Shown: piece by piece, positions 42,659-51,747 of the stretch | Position numbering within the stretch: the first letter of the stretch is position 1 | How the letters are laid out: every line of letters begins with the position of its first letter | Origin: DASUPK01 sp963774305 | GTDB lineage: Bacteria; Actinomycetota; Thermoleophilia; Solirubrobacterales; 70-9 | Assembly: GCA_963774305.1 (NCBI GenBank) | Contig: CAVZEM010000009.1 | Coordinates: forward strand, 124,001-188,000 | DNA length: 64,000 nt | Direction: 5' to 3' | Notes under the pieces: model-generated | Seen by the model: only the letters and a program-made list of their open reading frames with translations | The model's database searches: none | What the model was told of the DNA's origin: nothing | Program-made: the position numbers and the translations under genes

Positions 42659-43897
42659 GTGGTTGACCTCACCCTCACCGACGAGCAGAAGGACCTGCGA
42701 GAGCTCGCGCACAGCTTCGCCGAGAAGGACATTCGCAAGGTCGCGTGGGACTACGACAAGGACGGGACCTGGCCCCAGGACATCATCGACAAGGCCTGGG
42801 AAGTCGGGCTGATGAACACCCACATCGCCGAGGCATACGGCGGTCCGGGCCTCGACTTCCTCTCAGGCTGCCTGATCGAGGAGGAGATGGGCTGGGGCTG
42901 CTCCGGCATCGGCACTTCGCTGATGGCCAACGGCCTCGCCGCGACCCCGGTCGCGCTCGGCGGTTCCGAGGAGATCAAGAAGGAGTACCTCGGCATGCTC
43001 ACCGAGGCGCCCAAGCTGGCTTCCTTCTGCCTGACCGAGCCGGACGCCGGCTCCGACGTCTCGGGCATGAAGACGAGCGCGGTGAAGAAGGGCGACAAGT
43101 GGGTCATCAACGGCTCCAAGTGCTTCATCACCAACGGCGGCTACGCCGACTGGTTCACGGTCTACGCCAAGACCGACAAGGATGCCGGCCATCGCGGCAT
43201 CTCGGCGTTCGTCGTCCCGAAGGACGACACGGTCACGGTCGACAAGAAGGAGGACAAGCTCGGTCAGCGCGCCTCCAACACGGCGACCATCACGTTCAGC
43301 GACACCGAGGTGCCTGAGGGCAACCTGCTCGGCGAGGAGAACCACGGCTTCAAGCTCGCGATGATGACGCTCGACCGCACCCGCCCGGGCGTCGCCGCGA
43401 TGGCCGTCGGAATCGCCCGCGCCGCGCTCGAGTTCGCCGCGGAATACTCGAAGGAGCGCGTCCAGTTCGGCGTCCCGATCGCCATGCACCAGGCGGTTGC
43501 TTTCATGATCGCCGACATGGCGACCAAGGTCGAGGCCGGCCGCCTGCTCACCTGGCAGTCCGGCATCCTGCTCGACCAGGGCAAGCGCAACACGCTCGCC
43601 GCCTCGCACGCAAAGCGGTTCTCCGCGGACTCCGCGATGGAGGTCACCACCGATGCCGTCCAGGTCTACGGCGGGTACGGCTTCATCAAGGAGTACCCCG
43701 TCGAGAAGCTGATGCGCGACGCCAAGATCATGCAGCTGTACGAGGGCACCTCGCAGATCCAGCGCCTGGTGATCGCCAAGGAGCTCCTCATGGGCCGGCA
43801 GGCCGACGAGGAGACGCCCGAGGCGAAGGAGCTTCGGGAGAAGGCCGAGCGCGAGTCCTCCGAGAGCCAGCAGGAGCAGGCTCCCGCGACTGTCTAG
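42659..43897 (+). CDS. Acyl-CoA dehydrogenase
   Basis: 412 residues, GTG start with GAAGGAG about 12 bases upstream. FAD-enzyme signatures: FCLTEPDAGSDVSGMKTSAV, WVINGSKCFITNGGYADWFT, DRTRPGVAAMAVGIARAALE, QVYGGYGFIKEYPVEKLMRD and the catalytic Glu region LYEGTSQIQRLVIAKELL. The arrangement matches medium-chain-type ACADs. It oxidises acyl-CoA to enoyl-CoA in beta-oxidation. It is preceded by a TetR-type palindrome and followed by a strong terminator, so it is monocistronic. Confidence 0.94.
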   Translation: MVDLTLTDEQKDLRELAHSFAEKDIRKVAWDYDKDGTWPQDIIDKAWEVGLMNTHIAEAYGGPGLDFLSGCLIEEEMGWGCSGIGTSLMANGLAATPVALGGSEEIKKEYLGMLTEAPKLASFCLTEPDAGSDVSGMKTSAVKKGDKWVINGSKCFITNGGYADWFTVYAKTDKDAGHRGISAFVVPKDDTVTVDKKEDKLGQRASNTATITFSDTEVPEGNLLGEENHGFKLAMMTLDRTRPGVAAMAVGIARAALEFAAEYSKERVQFGVPIAMHQAVAFMIADMATKVEAGRLLTWQSGILLDQGKRNTLAASHAKRFSADSAMEVTTDAVQVYGGYGFIKEYPVEKLMRDAKIMQLYEGTSQIQRLVIAKELLMGRQADEETPEAKELREKAERESSESQQEQAPATV

Positions 43898-43921
43898 CTC
43901 TTCACGCAGCACCACCTCCTC

Positions 43922-43958
43922 ACGAGCGCCCCGGTGACCCCGGGGCGCTCGTCGTTTG
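43922..43958 (+). terminator. Rho-independent-like terminator after the acyl-CoA dehydrogenase
   Basis: Perfect 11-bp stem ACGAGCGCCCC / GGGGCGCTCGT (43922-43932 and 43942-43952) with a 9-base loop, followed by CGTTTG. The T run is short, as usual in high-GC actinobacteria. Confidence 0.8.
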
Positions 43959-43974
43959 TGGGGAGAATCAGCCC

Positions 43975-44577
43975 ATGCCGGAAGGAGAGAGGCTCAGCGA
44001 CCAGCTGGAGGGCTGGCTCCGCAGCGAACGACCTAAGACGATCGGCAGCCTGATCGACGTCTTCGAGGAGAAGAGCTTCGCGGTCCTCTTTATCCTGCTG
44101 CTCGCCGTGCCGGCCCTGCCGCTGCCCACCGGCGGCGTCACCCATGTCTTCGAGGTGATCGCGATGCTGCTTGCCCTGGAGCTGATCGTGGGGAGGCGAT
44201 GCGTGTGGCTGCCGGAGCGGTGGAGACAGCGAGAGATTGGAATGCCGACACGGGAGCGGTTCGCCACGACCCTGTTGCCCCGCATCCGCTGGATCGAGCG
44301 GCACTCTCATGCGCGATTGGGGTTCCTGCTCGACCATCGCCTCGCCGGCGTCGTCTACGGGGCGGTGACCCTGGTTCTTGTCCTCACCGCGTTTCTGGCG
44401 CCACCCTTCACCGGCCTCGACACGATTCCGTCGATCGGGGTCGTGCTGATCAGCCTCGGCGTCCTGCTCGAGGATCCCATCCTCGGAGGGATCGGCTTCG
44501 TGGTCGGCGCGGCCGGGGTCCTGATCGTCTTCCTCCTCGGTCGCGCGGTCGTTGACGCGATTCGCGGCCTGTCTTAG
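43975..44577 (+). CDS. ExoD family membrane protein
   Basis: 200 residues with four or five hydrophobic segments (FAVLFILLLAVPALPLPTGG, FEVIAMLLALELIVGRR, GAVTLVLVLTAFLAPPF, SIGVVLISLGVLLEDPIL). The N-terminal block LRSERPKTIGSLIDVFEEKS and PALPLPTGG are typical of ExoD, originally linked to exopolysaccharide production in rhizobia. The mechanism is unknown. Intact length. Confidence 0.88.
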   Translation: MPEGERLSDQLEGWLRSERPKTIGSLIDVFEEKSFAVLFILLLAVPALPLPTGGVTHVFEVIAMLLALELIVGRRCVWLPERWRQREIGMPTRERFATTLLPRIRWIERHSHARLGFLLDHRLAGVVYGAVTLVLVLTAFLAPPFTGLDTIPSIGVVLISLGVLLEDPILGGIGFVVGAAGVLIVFLLGRAVVDAIRGLS

Positions 44578-44608
44578 GCGTCATCGTCGGTCGATAGGGT
44601 CCCGCGCG

Positions 44609-46012
44609 GTGAACGAGGGGTACTCGCGCTACCGCGTTCTCTGGCCGCTCGTGCCGGCCATGGCGATGGTGATGATCGACTTCACGATCGTCAGCATCTC
44701 GGCGACGACGATCCAGCAGGACGTCCACCTCACCGAGACCGGCGAGCAGTGGCTGGTCACCGCCTACGCCCTCGCCACCGCCGCGTTCGTCGCCCTCGGC
44801 GGGCGCCTCGGGGACATCTTCGGCCACCGGAAGATCGTCGTCATCGGCGTGATCCTGTTCGCGGCCAGCTCGCTGATGTGCGGCCTGGTCCCGGACACCG
44901 GCATCGCCGAGACCTGGCTGATCGTCTTCCGGGCCATCCAGGGCGCCGCCGGTGGCCTGTTGATCCCGTCGGCGACGGTTCTCGTCCTCGACGCCTTCCC
45001 GCCGGCGGAGCGCGGCAGGGGCCTCGCAACGTTCTTCATCGTGGCCGGCCTGTTCACCGCGATCGGACCGATCGCCGGCGCCTATCTGACGCAGTTCTGG
45101 ACCTGGCGGGCGATCTTCTGGATCAACGTGCCGGTGGCGATTCTGGCGCTCACCGAGATCTACTTCGCGAAGCTCCGCGACGTCAAGAACCCGGCCCGCA
45201 TCGACATCCGCGGAGCGCTCCTGATCGTGGCCGGGATGAGTCTGGCCGTGCTCGGGATCCAGCAGTCCACGGTCTGGGGCTGGGGAGATGCCCGCACCCT
45301 CGGCTCGATCGTCGTCGGCGTCCTGCTCCTGGTGGCCTTCGTCTTCGCGGAGCGCAACACCGAGGACCCGCTGATCGACGTCCGAGCGCTGGCGGCCAAC
45401 AGCCCGTTCGCCGTCGACAACATCCTCACCTTCCTGGTCTTCGGACCCTGGCTGGCCGTCTTCTTCTTCGGCAGCGTCTACTTCCAGGTCGCCGTCCACC
45501 AGCAGCCGACCGAGGCGGGCTTCTCGATCCTGACGATGTTCTACTCGTTCTTCGTCGCCGCCCGGATCGGCGGTCGCTGGATGGACAAGTGGGGGGCCAA
45601 GAAGCCCGTTGCGCTGGGGCTCGCGGCGGGAACCGTCGGCATGATCCTCTGGGGGTCTGAGCTCGACGGGCTGAGCCGGTCGGCGACCCTCGCGGGCATG
45701 CTGGTCACGGGCGCCGGCTTCGGCCTGGTCTTCTCGCCGCTCAACGCGGACGCTCTGAACCGGCTCCCGGACTCGATGCGCGGGCAGGGCTCGGGCATCA
45801 CCCAGACGTTCCGGAACTTCGGCTCGGCCATCGGCATGGCCGTGATGGGCACGATCATCGCCAGCGGGACCAACGTGACCGGGCCGTCCGAGGTGAACGA
45901 CTTCGTGGACGCGATGAAGACGGCCTGGTACGTGGGGGCCGGCATGCTCGCCGCGGGCTGGATCATCTGCCAGCTGTTCATGCCCGGGGGCACTCAGGCG
46001 GACATCGAGTAG
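44609..46012 (+). CDS. MFS multidrug-type transporter, DHA2 (EmrB/QacA) family
   Basis: 467 residues from the GTG at 44609; sequence upstream lies over the ExoD end and is not used. Helix 1 ends DFTIVSISATTIQQDV, motif A is GGRLGDIFGHRKIVVIG, and motif C-like GLFTAIGPIAGAYLTQF is in helix 5. Fourteen helices are expected. Uses proton motive force to export small hydrophobic molecules. A PadR regulator gene follows 67 bases later on the same strand, a common pairing for drug-efflux control. Confidence 0.9.
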   Translation: MNEGYSRYRVLWPLVPAMAMVMIDFTIVSISATTIQQDVHLTETGEQWLVTAYALATAAFVALGGRLGDIFGHRKIVVIGVILFAASSLMCGLVPDTGIAETWLIVFRAIQGAAGGLLIPSATVLVLDAFPPAERGRGLATFFIVAGLFTAIGPIAGAYLTQFWTWRAIFWINVPVAILALTEIYFAKLRDVKNPARIDIRGALLIVAGMSLAVLGIQQSTVWGWGDARTLGSIVVGVLLLVAFVFAERNTEDPLIDVRALAANSPFAVDNILTFLVFGPWLAVFFFGSVYFQVAVHQQPTEAGFSILTMFYSFFVAARIGGRWMDKWGAKKPVALGLAAGTVGMILWGSELDGLSRSATLAGMLVTGAGFGLVFSPLNADALNRLPDSMRGQGSGITQTFRNFGSAIGMAVMGTIIASGTNVTGPSEVNDFVDAMKTAWYVGAGMLAAGWIICQLFMPGGTQADIE

Positions 46013-46079
46013 GGCTAGCCGGGGCAGGCGCCGAGCGCCGACATGGTTACGAGTAAGTAGGTCCGTAGACTCGCCATCA

Positions 46080-46580
46080 GTGGAGGGCCGAGCGAAACCC
46101 ATCTCGGAGGCTGTGGCCCAGGCGGCTCGGGCCGGCGCCGAGGGAGTCGAGGAGCGAGAGGGCCGCCGTCGCGGGCGTCCATCCGACGCGTTCGGCGGCG
46201 ACATCCGGCGCCGCGACGTCTTTCCGCTGCTCGTCCTCCACCTGGTGGCTGGAGAGCCGACCTACGGCAACCGGCTGATCGAGTCGATCGAGGAGATCAC
46301 CAAGGGCACGATCTCCGTCAACCCCAACACCATGTACCCCCTGCTGAGGGAGATGGAGGGTCAGGGACTGGTCGAGGGACGCTGGGAGCTGCCCGACCGG
46401 CGCACACGGCGCTACTACTCGATCACGCCGGCCGGCAGGCGTGAGTACAAGAGACTTAAGGCTGAGGTTGAGCCTTTCCTGGAGTCCGTGATCCAGTCCG
46501 TCTCCCTGGTCAAGGACGAGATCTACGGAGATGCGAGGACGCGCGGCAGCGCGACCCGTCAGGTCAAGTCTCGCTCGTAG
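46080..46580 (+). CDS. PadR-family transcriptional regulator
   Basis: 166 residues, GTG start. The winged-helix core is DVFPLLVLHLVAGEPTYGNR, ISVNPNTMYPLLREMEGQGL and RRYYSITPAGRREYKRL. The N-terminal 40 residues are charged and poorly conserved. PadR proteins respond to phenolics or drugs and usually repress neighbouring exporters, so the upstream MFS gene is the likely target. The 3' end overlaps the convergent GNAT gene by 22 bases. Confidence 0.9.
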   Translation: MEGRAKPISEAVAQAARAGAEGVEEREGRRRGRPSDAFGGDIRRRDVFPLLVLHLVAGEPTYGNRLIESIEEITKGTISVNPNTMYPLLREMEGQGLVEGRWELPDRRTRRYYSITPAGRREYKRLKAEVEPFLESVIQSVSLVKDEIYGDARTRGSATRQVKSRS

Positions 46581-47053
46581 AACAGCATCACCGGCCCGTC
46601 GGGACGCCCCTCGCGATTCGTGAAGCCCACGCTCTCGTACAGGGCGCGCGCGGCGGTGTCGTCCTCGCTGGTCCCCAGCTCCATATGAGTCGCACCCTCG
46701 CCGCGGGCGGCCTCCAACGCCGCCTCCAGGAGCTTTCTGCCGAGACCGTTGCCGCGCAGCGAGGGAACCACGTAGAGCTCCTCGAGGTAGGCGTGTGCAT
46801 TCTGCCCGGCGGAGTAGACCCAGGGGCGGTAGCGCAGCTGCGCGAAGCCAGCGGGGCCGTCTCCGACGAGGAGCACGGTCATCTCACGGTTCCGAATGAG
46901 CTTGGCGTAGCGCTCGGCGAGCAGCTCCACTTCCGGGGATGACTCGTCGAACTCCATCTGGAAGTCATGGAGCAGTCGCGCGACGTCCTCTGCGTCGCTC
47001 GGCGTGGCTCGGCGGACGGCGGCGTCGGATGAGTCGGGTTGGCGCGGCGGCAT
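46559..47053 (-). CDS. GNAT-family N-acetyltransferase
   Basis: 164 residues. Acetyl-CoA motif A is present: YLEELYVVPSLRGNGLGRKL, followed by ATHMELGTSEDDTAARALYE and GFTNREGRP. N-terminal VRRATPSDAEDVARLLHDFQ is the usual first strand-helix. Substrate unknown. It diverges from the beta-oxidation fusion gene with a 55-base gap. Confidence 0.92.
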   Translation of the reverse strand: MPPRQPDSSDAAVRRATPSDAEDVARLLHDFQMEFDESSPEVELLAERYAKLIRNREMTVLLVGDGPAGFAQLRYRPWVYSAGQNAHAYLEELYVVPSLRGNGLGRKLLEAALEAARGEGATHMELGTSEDDTAARALYESVGFTNREGRPDGPVMLFYERDLT

Positions 47054-47108
47054 CGGTTCGAGGCTAATACCCTGTCGCGGCCAACCGACCTCCGGAGGAA
47101 CCTCTCAC

Positions 47109-49100
47109 ATGTTCGTCTTCAAGGCCGCCGTGCTGGGCGGCGGCACGATGGGCGGCGAGATCGCCCAGGTAATCGCCAATGCCGACATCCCCGTCGTGGT
47201 CAAGGACGTGGAGCAGAAGTTCGTCGACCACGCGCTGGAGAAGTCGCGCGAGGTGACCAAGTCGCAGCTCGACAAGCTCATCTCCAAGGAGAAGCTGACG
47301 CAGGAGCAGGCCGACGCCCGCCTCGACGAGGTGATGGGCCTGATCACCGGCACCACCACGTATGACGGGTTCGGAGACGTCGACTTCGTGATCGAGGCCG
47401 TCCCCGAGCGGATGGAGATCAAGAAGGCCGTCTACGCCGAGCTCGACGAGGTGACGCCGGGTCACGCCATCCTCGCCTCCAACACCTCCTCGCTCTCCGT
47501 CACCGAGATGGGCCGCGAGACGCTGCGCCCGGGCAAGGTCGTGGGGTTCCACTTCTTCTTCCCGGCCTCGGTGATGCCGCTGGTCGAGATCATCAGCGGG
47601 GAAGACACCTCCCGTGACACGGTGACCACGGCGTTCAACTTCGCCCAGGCGATCCGCAAGCAGCCGATCACCTGCAAGGAGGTCCCGGGGTTCGTCGTCA
47701 ACCGGATCCTCAACTCCGGTGTCGGAGAGGTCTGGCGCGAGCAGGAGGAGAAGGGTCTCTCGATCAAGAAGATCGACGAGGGCATCGCCGGAGCGAACGT
47801 CACCCCGATGGGGCCGTTCTTCCTGATCGACATGCTCGGCCTCGACACCGTGCTGCACGTCGCCGAGTATCTGAACGAGTCCTACGGCGATCGCTTCTAC
47901 GTCCACAAGGGGATGCAGAAGCTGGTCGCCGACGGGAAGCTCGGCGCCAAGTCGGGCGGTGAGGGCTTCTACACGAACGGCGAGCCCAACATCGACGGCG
48001 ACGCCGATCCGAACGCCGAGGAGCTCGCGGACCTGCTCATGCTGAAGTCGTTCGTCGAGGCGTGCATGGTGCTCGAGGAGGGCATCTGCACGGTTCGCGA
48101 GATCGACCTCGGGATGATGGCCGGAGCCGGTCTCGACCCGCGCCGTGGCCTCTTCCCGCCGTTCTGGAAGGCCGACCTGGAGGGTCTCGACACGATTCTC
48201 GAGAAGCTCGAGCGCTACGAGGAGAGTCACGGGGTGCGCTTCGCGCCTCCCACGATCCTGAAGCGGCTGGTGGCCCAGGGCCGCCTCGGACTGAAGTCCG
48301 GCCAGGGCTTCTACTCCTACCCGCAGACCGATGCCGAGGGGACCGTCAAGCTCGAGAAGCGCGGCGAGGTCGCGATCGCCTGGCTGGCCAACCCGCCGAT
48401 GAACGCCATTTCGCCCCAGGTCATCCAGGACCTGAAAAAGGTCTGGGAGGAGGTCAAGGCCGACGACGAGCTGAAGGCGATGGTCGTCTACTCATCCCTG
48501 CCGGTCGTCTTCTCCGCCGGCGCGGACATCAAGGCATTCACCGGCATGGATGAGGCCGGAGGCGCCGAGCTGATCAACACCGGGCATGCGCTCCTCCGCG
48601 AGCTCGGACAGGACCGCGTCTCAACCGTCGCGGCGGTCAACGCGATCGCGTTCGGCGGCGGCTGCGAGCTGGCAATGGCCTGCGACTTCCGGGTCGCCGC
48701 CGACTCCGCGGTCTTCGGGCAGCCGGAGATCAACCTGGGGATCATTCCGGGCTTCGGAGGCACGCAGAGGCTGCCGCGCCTGGTGGGGCCGTCAAAGGCC
48801 CTGCAGATGAACCTGACGGGGGATGCCGTACTCGCGCCGGAGGGCTCCGAGTGGGGGCTGGTCGACGCGCTGGTACCGGACGAGGAGCTGTTCGACACCG
48901 CGATCGCCTGGGCGAGGAAGCTCGCCGGCCAGGCGCCGCTGGCCGTCGAGCAGATCAAGAACGTCTCCAATGGGGCCGACCTGGACGAGGGCATCGAGGC
49001 CGAGAAGCAGGGCTTCGCGACCGCCTTCCTCTCCGAGGACGGCAAGGAGGGCATCTCCGCCTTCCTGGGCAAGCGCTCAGCCAAGTGGCAGGGCAAGTAG
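47109..49100 (+). CDS. 3-hydroxyacyl-CoA dehydrogenase / enoyl-CoA hydratase fusion
   Basis: 663 residues from the ATG at 47109, preceded by GGAGGAAC; an upstream reading to 47004 covers the intergenic region and lacks a site. The dehydrogenase is N-terminal (NAD site LGGGTMGGEIAQVIANADIP; catalytic His in GFHFFFPASVMPLVEI; second domain NGEP-type repeat) and the hydratase C-terminal (FSAGADIKAF; Glu in GGGCELAMACD and GQPEINLGIIPGFGGTQRL). This is the reverse of the FadB order. It catalyses the second and third steps of beta-oxidation. It overlaps the sirtuin gene by 16 bases. Confidence 0.93.
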   Translation: MFVFKAAVLGGGTMGGEIAQVIANADIPVVVKDVEQKFVDHALEKSREVTKSQLDKLISKEKLTQEQADARLDEVMGLITGTTTYDGFGDVDFVIEAVPERMEIKKAVYAELDEVTPGHAILASNTSSLSVTEMGRETLRPGKVVGFHFFFPASVMPLVEIISGEDTSRDTVTTAFNFAQAIRKQPITCKEVPGFVVNRILNSGVGEVWREQEEKGLSIKKIDEGIAGANVTPMGPFFLIDMLGLDTVLHVAEYLNESYGDRFYVHKGMQKLVADGKLGAKSGGEGFYTNGEPNIDGDADPNAEELADLLMLKSFVEACMVLEEGICTVREIDLGMMAGAGLDPRRGLFPPFWKADLEGLDTILEKLERYEESHGVRFAPPTILKRLVAQGRLGLKSGQGFYSYPQTDAEGTVKLEKRGEVAIAWLANPPMNAISPQVIQDLKKVWEEVKADDELKAMVVYSSLPVVFSAGADIKAFTGMDEAGGAELINTGHALLRELGQDRVSTVAAVNAIAFGGGCELAMACDFRVAADSAVFGQPEINLGIIPGFGGTQRLPRLVGPSKALQMNLTGDAVLAPEGSEWGLVDALVPDEELFDTAIAWARKLAGQAPLAVEQIKNVSNGADLDEGIEAEKQGFATAFLSEDGKEGISAFLGKRSAKWQGK

Positions 49101-49843
49101 CCACCGACCAGGCGGAGCGCCTCGCGGAGCTGATCCGCGAGTCCCGCTGCACCGTCGCCCTCACCGGCGCCGGAATCTCCGTGCCCAGCGGAATCCCGGA
49201 TTTTCGCAGCCCAGGCGAGGGCCTCTGGGAGAAGGTCGACCCGATGAAGGTTGCGCACATCGATGCGTTCAGGCGCGATCCCGCTCGGTTCTGGAGCTTC
49301 TACCGCCCGCGTCTCCACAGCCTGGGCGGCGTCGAGCCAAACGATGCCCACCGGGCCCTGGCCGAGCTCGAGCGGCGAAACCTGCTCGAGGCGGTGGTCA
49401 CCCAGAACATCGACATGCTCCACCACAAGGCCGGATCCAAGCGGGTGATCGAGGTCCACGGCTCGATCAAGTCCGGCACCTGCCAGGACTGCGGTGCCGA
49501 GTTCACGCTCGAGGAGATCGACGAGCTGTTCGACGATGAGGGCGTGGCGATCTGCGCCCGGTGCGCGGGCCATGTGAAGCCGGACGTCGTCCTCTTCGGC
49601 GAGCTGCTCCCAGCCGAGGCGATCGCGGAGGCCGAGGCGCTTGCGGCGCGCGCCGAGCTCATGCTCTGCATCGGCACGTCGCTTGAGGTCTTTCCGGTGG
49701 CCGGGCTGCCCTCGATCACGATCGGATCGGGTGGCGGCCTGGCGATCATCACCAAGGGCCCGACCCCGTTCGACACGAACGCCAGAGTTCGTATGGACGG
49801 CGACGTGGTCGCCGACCTCGAAGCGGTTCTCGGCGCGCTCTAG
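49085..49843 (+). CDS. NAD-dependent protein deacylase (Sir2 family)
   Basis: 252 residues from the GTG at 49085, the only start in frame; it lies inside the end of the beta-oxidation gene (16-base overlap). NAD site TGAGISVPSGIPDFRSPGEG, TQNIDMLHHKAG, catalytic His in EVHGS, zinc Cys in CQDCGAEF and CARCAG, and KPDVVLFGELLP. Sirtuins remove acetyl or longer acyl groups from Lys. Translational coupling to an acyl-CoA-processing enzyme suggests control of acyl-CoA metabolism by deacylation (inference). Confidence 0.93.
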   Translation: MAGQVATDQAERLAELIRESRCTVALTGAGISVPSGIPDFRSPGEGLWEKVDPMKVAHIDAFRRDPARFWSFYRPRLHSLGGVEPNDAHRALAELERRNLLEAVVTQNIDMLHHKAGSKRVIEVHGSIKSGTCQDCGAEFTLEEIDELFDDEGVAICARCAGHVKPDVVLFGELLPAEAIAEAEALAARAELMLCIGTSLEVFPVAGLPSITIGSGGGLAIITKGPTPFDTNARVRMDGDVVADLEAVLGAL

Positions 49844-49996
49844 CGGCCCCCCCATCGCTTCTTGGTGGGCTGACGCCCGCCCGCTCAAACATCTCTCGCG
49901 GACGCTCGATCCGCTACTAGGTCCTCGCGAGGATCGCACCAGGGTCGCCCCGCGCCAGCCTGCTGGGCTCTACTTTGAAGCGGCGGCTTGCCGCTG

Positions 49997-50012
49997 CGCC
50001 TGGTGTCAGGCG
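49997..50012. terminator. Short hairpin at a convergent gene end
   Basis: CGCCTG-gtgt-CAGGCG, in the 162-base gap between the sirtuin and the convergent nitrilase and overlapping the nitrilase stop. The same gap also holds the palindrome TCCTCGCGAGGA (49922-49933) and a GCGGC/GCCGC hairpin near 49979-49994. There is no T run. A bidirectional terminator is possible but not certain. Confidence 0.35.
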
Positions 50013-50968
50013 GGTGCTCGCGGCCGCGGCCTTGTGGCGAAGCCGGGGCGTCCCCGCACATGTCGCCTGTACCACGGCCGCCCGTGGAGACGCTGGTAGT
50101 TCCAGGTCAGGGCCGCGATGGCGCCGCGGCGGTGCAGCCAGAAGCGGTCGGGCGGCTCGCGGAGCGGCGCATGTCTGCCGGGCTCCACGTCCGCGATCGC
50201 GAACCCCTCACCGTCGGTACGGTCGATCGCGTCGAGGATCCGTCCGCGCTCGTCGGTGATCAGGGTGCCTCCCTCGAAGTGGCCGCGGTAGCGGGCGGGG
50301 AACCAGGGCATCGCGCACGCCAGCTCTCCGGCGTGCGCCGCGTGGACCACCGGCGCGCCGACGTAGAGGCCGAAGGTGGCGGCCGCATCGACCGCGCTGC
50401 GGTGGTTGGCCGCCTCGAGGCGGTCGAACAGCGACCGTGGCGGCCAGTTCTCCGACATGCTCCACCAGCCCGACCCGGTGAGGGCCAGGTCGATCCTCCC
50501 TCGGAGCCGCCTCACCGTCTGGGTCCGCATCAGCTCCCAGCAGACGGCGGCGCCGACCACGAGTTCGTCAGCTTCGATCACCCCGTCGTCCGAGCCGCCG
50601 ACGTAGAAGGCGTTCTCCCACATCGTCGGCAGGTCCTTGTCGTGGCGTCCCGCGATCTCGCCGTCGGCGGTCGCCAGGAAGAAGGCATTGCGAACCTCGC
50701 CATCGCCATCGCGGCAGAGGAAAGAGCCGCCGACCATCGCGCCGTGCCGGCGCGCCAGCGAACGGAGCAGCTCGGTCGCCTCGCCATCCGGCGCCAGGGC
50801 GGCGTCGGCCAGCTCGGGGACGAAGCCGATTCCGGTGGTGAAGAACTCGGGCAGGACGATGCACTCGGCTCCGGCGGCCCCCGCCCGATCGGCGAGCCGC
50901 TCGGCTGACGCAAGGTTCGCGTCCACGTCCGCGACTCGCGCCTGGAGCTGGATGGCCGCCGCCCTCAT
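50006..50968 (-). CDS. Carbon-nitrogen hydrolase (nitrilase superfamily)
   Basis: 320 residues. The Glu-Lys-Cys triad is visible: Glu in CIVLPEFFTTG, Lys in RHDKDLPTMWENAFY, Cys in GAAVCWELMRTQTV. Length and pattern fit an amidase/nitrilase of the 2-oxoglutaramate- or carbamoylputrescine-hydrolase type, but the substrate is not fixed. The C-terminal 40 residues are Arg/Pro-rich and likely disordered. The start overlaps the previous stop by 4 bases. Confidence 0.9.
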   Translation of the reverse strand: MRAAAIQLQARVADVDANLASAERLADRAGAAGAECIVLPEFFTTGIGFVPELADAALAPDGEATELLRSLARRHGAMVGGSFLCRDGDGEVRNAFFLATADGEIAGRHDKDLPTMWENAFYVGGSDDGVIEADELVVGAAVCWELMRTQTVRRLRGRIDLALTGSGWWSMSENWPPRSLFDRLEAANHRSAVDAAATFGLYVGAPVVHAAHAGELACAMPWFPARYRGHFEGGTLITDERGRILDAIDRTDGEGFAIADVEPGRHAPLREPPDRFWLHRRGAIAALTWNYQRLHGRPWYRRHVRGRPGFATRPRPRAPA

Positions 50969-51588
50969 GGCTCAGAAGTATCGCCCAGCTTCTCCTCGAT
51001 CGCGGCAAGCTCCTTGGTCAGCTCCTTCTGTCGCGCGCCGGGCTGCTCCTGCAATGCCGCCCTGGCCGCCCTCAATCCGTAGCGGGCCTCAACGGTCCGG
51101 CCCTGCTGCGCGTCGAGGCGCGCCCGCAGCATCAGCGTCTCGGCCGGGTGGACTTCATCGCGGCCGGCGAGCACGGCAGCCACCCGCGACTGGGGGTCGA
51201 CGTCGTCGAGTCGCCCACGACGTGGGCGCGCGAGCTCCCTGGCCTCCGTCCAGCGGCCGTCGGCCAGCTCGTCGCCGGTCCCGTGTCCGAGCCGGACGGC
51301 GAGCGCCCTGGTCGCTCCGATGTCCTGGACGAGCGGATCGCGCGCCGCGGCTCGCAGCGCGGCCAGCGCCCGGTTCACGATCCTGGTTGCGATTCTGACC
51401 TCGTCCGCTCCCAGTCCGCCGCTCCCCATCATCTCCCTCAGCCAGGCGGTTCCCTGCGCCGCGTCATCGAGCCTCTCACCGGTGACGGTGACCAGCGTTA
51501 CGGGCGTCTCCACGGGATCGCCGGGGTCCACCGGCTTGGATCGCCGCCCGGCCCGTCGCCTGGGCCGAGGCGCACCGAGCTCCTCCAC
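50965..51588 (-). CDS. Uncharacterised protein, true N-terminus unclear
   Basis: 207 residues from the GTG at 51588. However, the same frame continues upstream with coding-like sequence (ITRATFVQLELAGRIGLPEG then RYLVRDGDAERVLIVEELG) up to about 51720, without ATG, GTG or TTG, until the TAG that ends the preceding gene at 51748. So the gene may start at a CTG or ATC codon, or a base may be missing. The rest is Arg-rich and helical at the end (ETLMLRARLDAQQGRTVEAR; GARQKELTKELAAIEEKLGD). Coupled to the nitrilase by ATGA. No named family recognised. Confidence 0.5.
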   Translation of the reverse strand: MEELGAPRPRRRAGRRSKPVDPGDPVETPVTLVTVTGERLDDAAQGTAWLREMMGSGGLGADEVRIATRIVNRALAALRAAARDPLVQDIGATRALAVRLGHGTGDELADGRWTEARELARPRRGRLDDVDPQSRVAAVLAGRDEVHPAETLMLRARLDAQQGRTVEARYGLRAARAALQEQPGARQKELTKELAAIEEKLGDTSEP

Positions 51589-51710
51589 GATCAGTACGCG
51601 CTCGGCGTCCCCGTCGCGAACCAGATACCGGCCCTCCGGCAGGCCGATCCTGCCAGCCAGCTCGAGCTGAACGAAGGTGGCTCGGGTGATCGCGGGCTTG
51701 GGCGTGATCA

Positions 51711-51740
51711 GAGGGTGCGCGTCAGGGCAACCCGATTGAT
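51711..51740. repeat. REP-like hairpin, diverged copy D
   Basis: GAGGGTGCGC, the short loop GTCAGG and GCAACCCGATTGAT. It shares the arm and flank of the copies at 13183, 32474 and 39120 but has a shorter stem. It lies close to the 3' end of the large wall-hydrolase gene, over the uncertain 5' region of the next gene. Confidence 0.35.
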
Positions 51741-51747
51741 GTTTGCG

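Noticed and set aside
44450..46204. 584-residue minus-strand frame opposite the MFS transporter
   Set aside because: Composition is that of an antisense frame; the MFS gene explains the region.
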